A stretch of 7,873 nt of DNA, taken from assembly GCA_001872995.1 (NCBI GenBank), contig MNXO01000006.1, positions 1 through 7,873 on the forward strand. Direction: 5' to 3'. The notes under the pieces are model-generated. The model saw nothing but the letters and a program-made list of their open reading frames with translations. It searched no databases and had not been told where the DNA came from. Origin of the DNA: Bacteroidetes bacterium CG2_30_32_10. Its GTDB lineage: Bacteria > Bacteroidota > Bacteroidia > Bacteroidales > CG2-30-32-10. Position numbers and translations under genes: made by a program. This document shows positions 5,473 to 7,873 of the stretch, one piece after another (position 1 is the first letter of the stretch; each line of letters opens with the position of its first letter).

Positions 5473-7581
5473 ATGCTAACAATCCCTTATTTAGATACTC
5501 CTATTGAATACTTAAAAGGGGTTGGTCCTCTTCGAGCTGATGTTATCAAAAAAGAATTGAATATATTTACTTTTGGACAAATGCTCAGTTTGTTCCCTTT
5601 TCGCCATGTGGATAAAAGCAAATTCTATAAAATCAATGAAATCAATCCTGATTTGCCTTATGTTCAAATAAAAGGTAAATTATCAAATATGCAAATAATT
5701 GGTCAAAAAAGAGCAATGAGAATGGTGGCTGACTTTGTTGACGAAACTGGTAGAATAGAATTGGTATGGTTTAATAGCGTTAAGTGGATTAAAGATACTA
5801 TTAAACCTAACATTGAATATGTGGTGTTTGGAAAACCCACTCTTTTCAATAATAAATACAATATTGTTCATCCGGAAATTGATATTTTTTATGAACAAAC
5901 TCTTAGTACCGAAACTGCTTTTCAACCAGTGTATAATTCTACTGAAAAATTAAAAACCAAAGGGCTTGATAGTAAAGGAATTTCTAAATTAATAAAAACA
6001 ATACTTTCTAATTGCAAAGGAAATGTGCCAGAAATATTAACCGATGAATTGGTAAATAACTTGAAACTTCTGTCAAGAGAGCAAGCATTTTATCAAATAC
6101 ACTATCCAAGTGATATGAATTTGTTGGGAAAAGCTCAATTTCGCTTTAAATTTGAAGAGTTGTTTTTTATTCAGATTAGGTTATTAAAGTATAAGCTAAT
6201 TAGAGCGGAAAAATCAACCGGGCAAGTGTTTTCAAAAGTGGGAGAATCATTTAATAGTTTTTATAATAATTGTTTACCCTTTGAATTAACCAATGCTCAG
6301 AAAAAAGTTATTAAAGAAATTAGAAAAGATACTGGTTCGGGGAAACAAATGAATCGTTTATTGCAAGGCGACGTGGGAAGTGGTAAAACAATTGTTGCTT
6401 TGATGAACATGCTGATTGCATTGGATAATGGATTTCAAACTTGCTTGATGTCTCCTACAGAAATATTGGCTAATCAACATTTTGTCACTTTAAAAAAACT
6501 ATTAAATAATCTGGATATTTCTATTGAGTTGCTCACCGGTTCTACAAGAATTGCTAAAAGAAGATTGATTCATCAGCAATTGATGGATGGAGAATTAAAA
6601 ATATTGGTAGGAACCCATGCACTAATTGAAGACAAGGTTCAATTTAAAAATCTTGGATTGGTGGTTATTGATGAACAGCATCGTTTTGGAGTCGCCCAAA
6701 GAGCCAAATTGTGGAAGAAAAACACGATACCACCTCATATTTTAGTAATGACAGCTACACCTATTCCAAGAACATTGGCAATGACAATTTATGGAGATTT
6801 GGATTTTTCAGTAATTGATGAATTGCCACCAGGCAGAAAAGCAATTAAGACTATTCATAAATATGATTCAGCTCGCCTGCAAGTGTTTGCATTTATGAAA
6901 CAAGAAATAAAACAAGGCAGGCAAATTTATGTAGTTTACCCTTTGATTAATGAATCGGAGAAGCTTGACCTGAAGTTTTTGATGGATGGCTATGAAAGTA
7001 TTGTTAGAGAATTTCCTCTGCCCGAATATGCCATTAGCATTGTTCATGGACAAATGAAATCGAAGGACAAAGAATATGAAATGCAACGATTTGTGAAAGG
7101 AGAAACACAAATAATGGTTTCAACAACCGTGATTGAAGTTGGTGTTGATGTGCCTAATGCATCTGTAATGATTATTGAAAACGCAGATAGGTTTGGTTTA
7201 TCACAATTACATCAGCTTAGAGGAAGGGTTGGAAGAGGTGCGGAACAATCTTATTGTATTTTGATGACTGATTTTAAATTGACCAGCGATGCAAAAACCA
7301 GAATAGATACGATGGTTAGAACTTCCGATGGATTTGAAATTGCCGAAGTGGATCTTAAATTACGAGGACCTGGCGATATTTTGGGAACACAGCAAAGTGG
7401 GATTGTAGATTTGAGAATTGCTAATTTAGCTAGAGATGAACAAATTATCCAATTGGCAAGGAATACGGCTAATGATATTCTTAAAGATGACCCAGCGATT
7501 AAAAAAGAAAAAAATAAAAAACTGTTATTACAAATAAAAAAAATCGAAAAGTATGGCGAATTGTGGGGAAGAATAAGTTAG
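5473..7581 (+). CDS. recG: RecG, ATP-dependent DNA helicase for branch migration
   Basis: Encodes 702 residues from the ATG at 5473, close to the 693 of E. coli RecG. RecG remodels stalled replication forks and Holliday junctions in the cytoplasm. The N-terminal wedge region begins DTPIEYLKGVGP and includes an OB-fold (about 60-145). The helicase core shows Walker A GDVGSGKT (299-306), SPTEILANQHF (327-337), DEQH box (400-403), TATPIPRT (427-434), STTVIEVGVDVP (550-561), and QLRGRVGRG (581-589) as motif VI. The TRG-type segment LKLRGPGDILGTQQSG follows at 628-643; it couples ATP hydrolysis to DNA translocation in RecG. An in-frame TTG at 5437 would add 12 Phe/Ile-rich residues, but it lies upstream of the probable promoter box and is rejected as the start. 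There is no truncation or frameshift. No functional link to the upstream secretion genes is apparent. Confidence 0.97.
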   Translation: MLTIPYLDTPIEYLKGVGPLRADVIKKELNIFTFGQMLSLFPFRHVDKSKFYKINEINPDLPYVQIKGKLSNMQIIGQKRAMRMVADFVDETGRIELVWFNSVKWIKDTIKPNIEYVVFGKPTLFNNKYNIVHPEIDIFYEQTLSTETAFQPVYNSTEKLKTKGLDSKGISKLIKTILSNCKGNVPEILTDELVNNLKLLSREQAFYQIHYPSDMNLLGKAQFRFKFEELFFIQIRLLKYKLIRAEKSTGQVFSKVGESFNSFYNNCLPFELTNAQKKVIKEIRKDTGSGKQMNRLLQGDVGSGKTIVALMNMLIALDNGFQTCLMSPTEILANQHFVTLKKLLNNLDISIELLTGSTRIAKRRLIHQQLMDGELKILVGTHALIEDKVQFKNLGLVVIDEQHRFGVAQRAKLWKKNTIPPHILVMTATPIPRTLAMTIYGDLDFSVIDELPPGRKAIKTIHKYDSARLQVFAFMKQEIKQGRQIYVVYPLINESEKLDLKFLMDGYESIVREFPLPEYAISIVHGQMKSKDKEYEMQRFVKGETQIMVSTTVIEVGVDVPNASVMIIENADRFGLSQLHQLRGRVGRGAEQSYCILMTDFKLTSDAKTRIDTMVRTSDGFEIAEVDLKLRGPGDILGTQQSGIVDLRIANLARDEQIIQLARNTANDILKDDPAIKKEKNKKLLLQIKKIEKYGELWGRIS

Positions 7582-7647
7582 TTTTACAGGTATTTCTGAA
7601 AGAACAATGATGGCTTATTACAAAATAAATTTAAAAAATAATTCATT

Positions 7648-7873
7648 ATGATTTACAATCAATGGTATGTAATACTAGATTCTAAAGAATTAAAAAAGAA
7701 CAAACCCCTTAGGATTAAACGATTTAATGAAGACTTGGCATTGTGGCGAAACGAAAAGCAGGAAGTCTGTTGTATTGCCGATCAATGTTGTCATCGGGGA
7801 GTTTCGCTTGCTTGTGGCAAAATTATTCAAGGTAAGTTGGAGTGTCCTTTTCACGGTTTTGTTTATAACCCAT
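7648..7873 (+). CDS. Rieske [2Fe-2S] domain protein, probable oxygenase N-terminus (3' end outside window)
   Basis: Only the first 75 residues are present; the frame is open to the window end. The Rieske cluster ligands are visible as Cys47-x-His49, 16 residues, then Cys66-x2-His69 (CCHRG ... CPFHGF). The opening NQWYVI and the HRG / PFHGF style fit the N-terminal domain of Rieske non-heme iron oxygenases (terminal oxygenase subunits such as the vanillate demethylase or pheophorbide oxygenase type) better than a bc1-complex Rieske protein, because no signal or membrane segment precedes it. The catalytic iron domain would lie downstream and cannot be seen, so a small ferredoxin-like protein is not excluded. 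The start ATG is 66 bases after recG, with no Shine-Dalgarno sequence, no clear promoter and no terminator between them, so readthrough from recG is possible. Cys41, Cys42, Cys48 and Cys56 are additional cysteines near the cluster. Confidence 0.85.
   Translation, partial: MIYNQWYVILDSKELKKNKPLRIKRFNEDLALWRNEKQEVCCIADQCCHRGVSLACGKIIQGKLECPFHGFVYNP

Noticed and set aside
7607..7651. A 14-codon mini ORF (MMAYYKINLKNNSL) whose TGA overlaps the Rieske ATG.
   Set aside because: It has no Shine-Dalgarno sequence and A/T-rich composition makes such short ORFs common; translational coupling or a leader peptide cannot be supported.

Overview
The window is A+T-rich and reads as a chromosomal segment of a Bacteroidota bacterium. 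Three things point there: a gldK-gldL-gldM-gldN cluster found only in that phylum, start regions that mostly lack Shine-Dalgarno sequences, and a TAnnTTTG-type -7 promoter box. I cannot place it below phylum level. All six genes lie on the + strand and use the standard genetic code.

Positions 3-5366 hold the core of the type IX secretion system (T9SS) and gliding machinery. gldK enters from outside the window, already inside its lipoprotein signal peptide. It is followed by gldL, gldM and gldN with gaps of 83, 24 and 22 bases, which is a typical operon. From established knowledge of the family, GldL and GldM form the inner-membrane motor driven by proton motive force. GldK, an outer-membrane lipoprotein, and GldN form the periplasmic ring that the motor contacts. 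The residues known to matter in the motor are in place: GldL Lys34 and Glu52, and GldM Arg8.

Positions 5367-5472 separate this operon from the next gene. They hold a strong hairpin terminator, then a second AT-rich palindrome that ends in a T-run and abuts a -7 box. Positions 5473-7581 encode a complete RecG branch-migration helicase with all helicase motifs. Positions 7648-7873 hold the N-terminal part of a Rieske [2Fe-2S] protein, probably an oxygenase, cut by the window end. Neither gene has an obvious link to secretion.

The most unusual item is the cytoplasmic tail of GldL. At 397 residues the protein is far longer than the roughly 215-residue Flavobacterium johnsoniae GldL. The added length is six degenerate tandem repeats whose spacing is 35, 35, 42, 42 and 49 residues, always a multiple of seven. 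This suggests a coiled-coil arm that has grown one heptad at a time. No CRISPR array, tRNA, rRNA, insertion sequence or prophage gene was seen. I see no sign of a wholly new system; this is a known machine with a few distinctive details.
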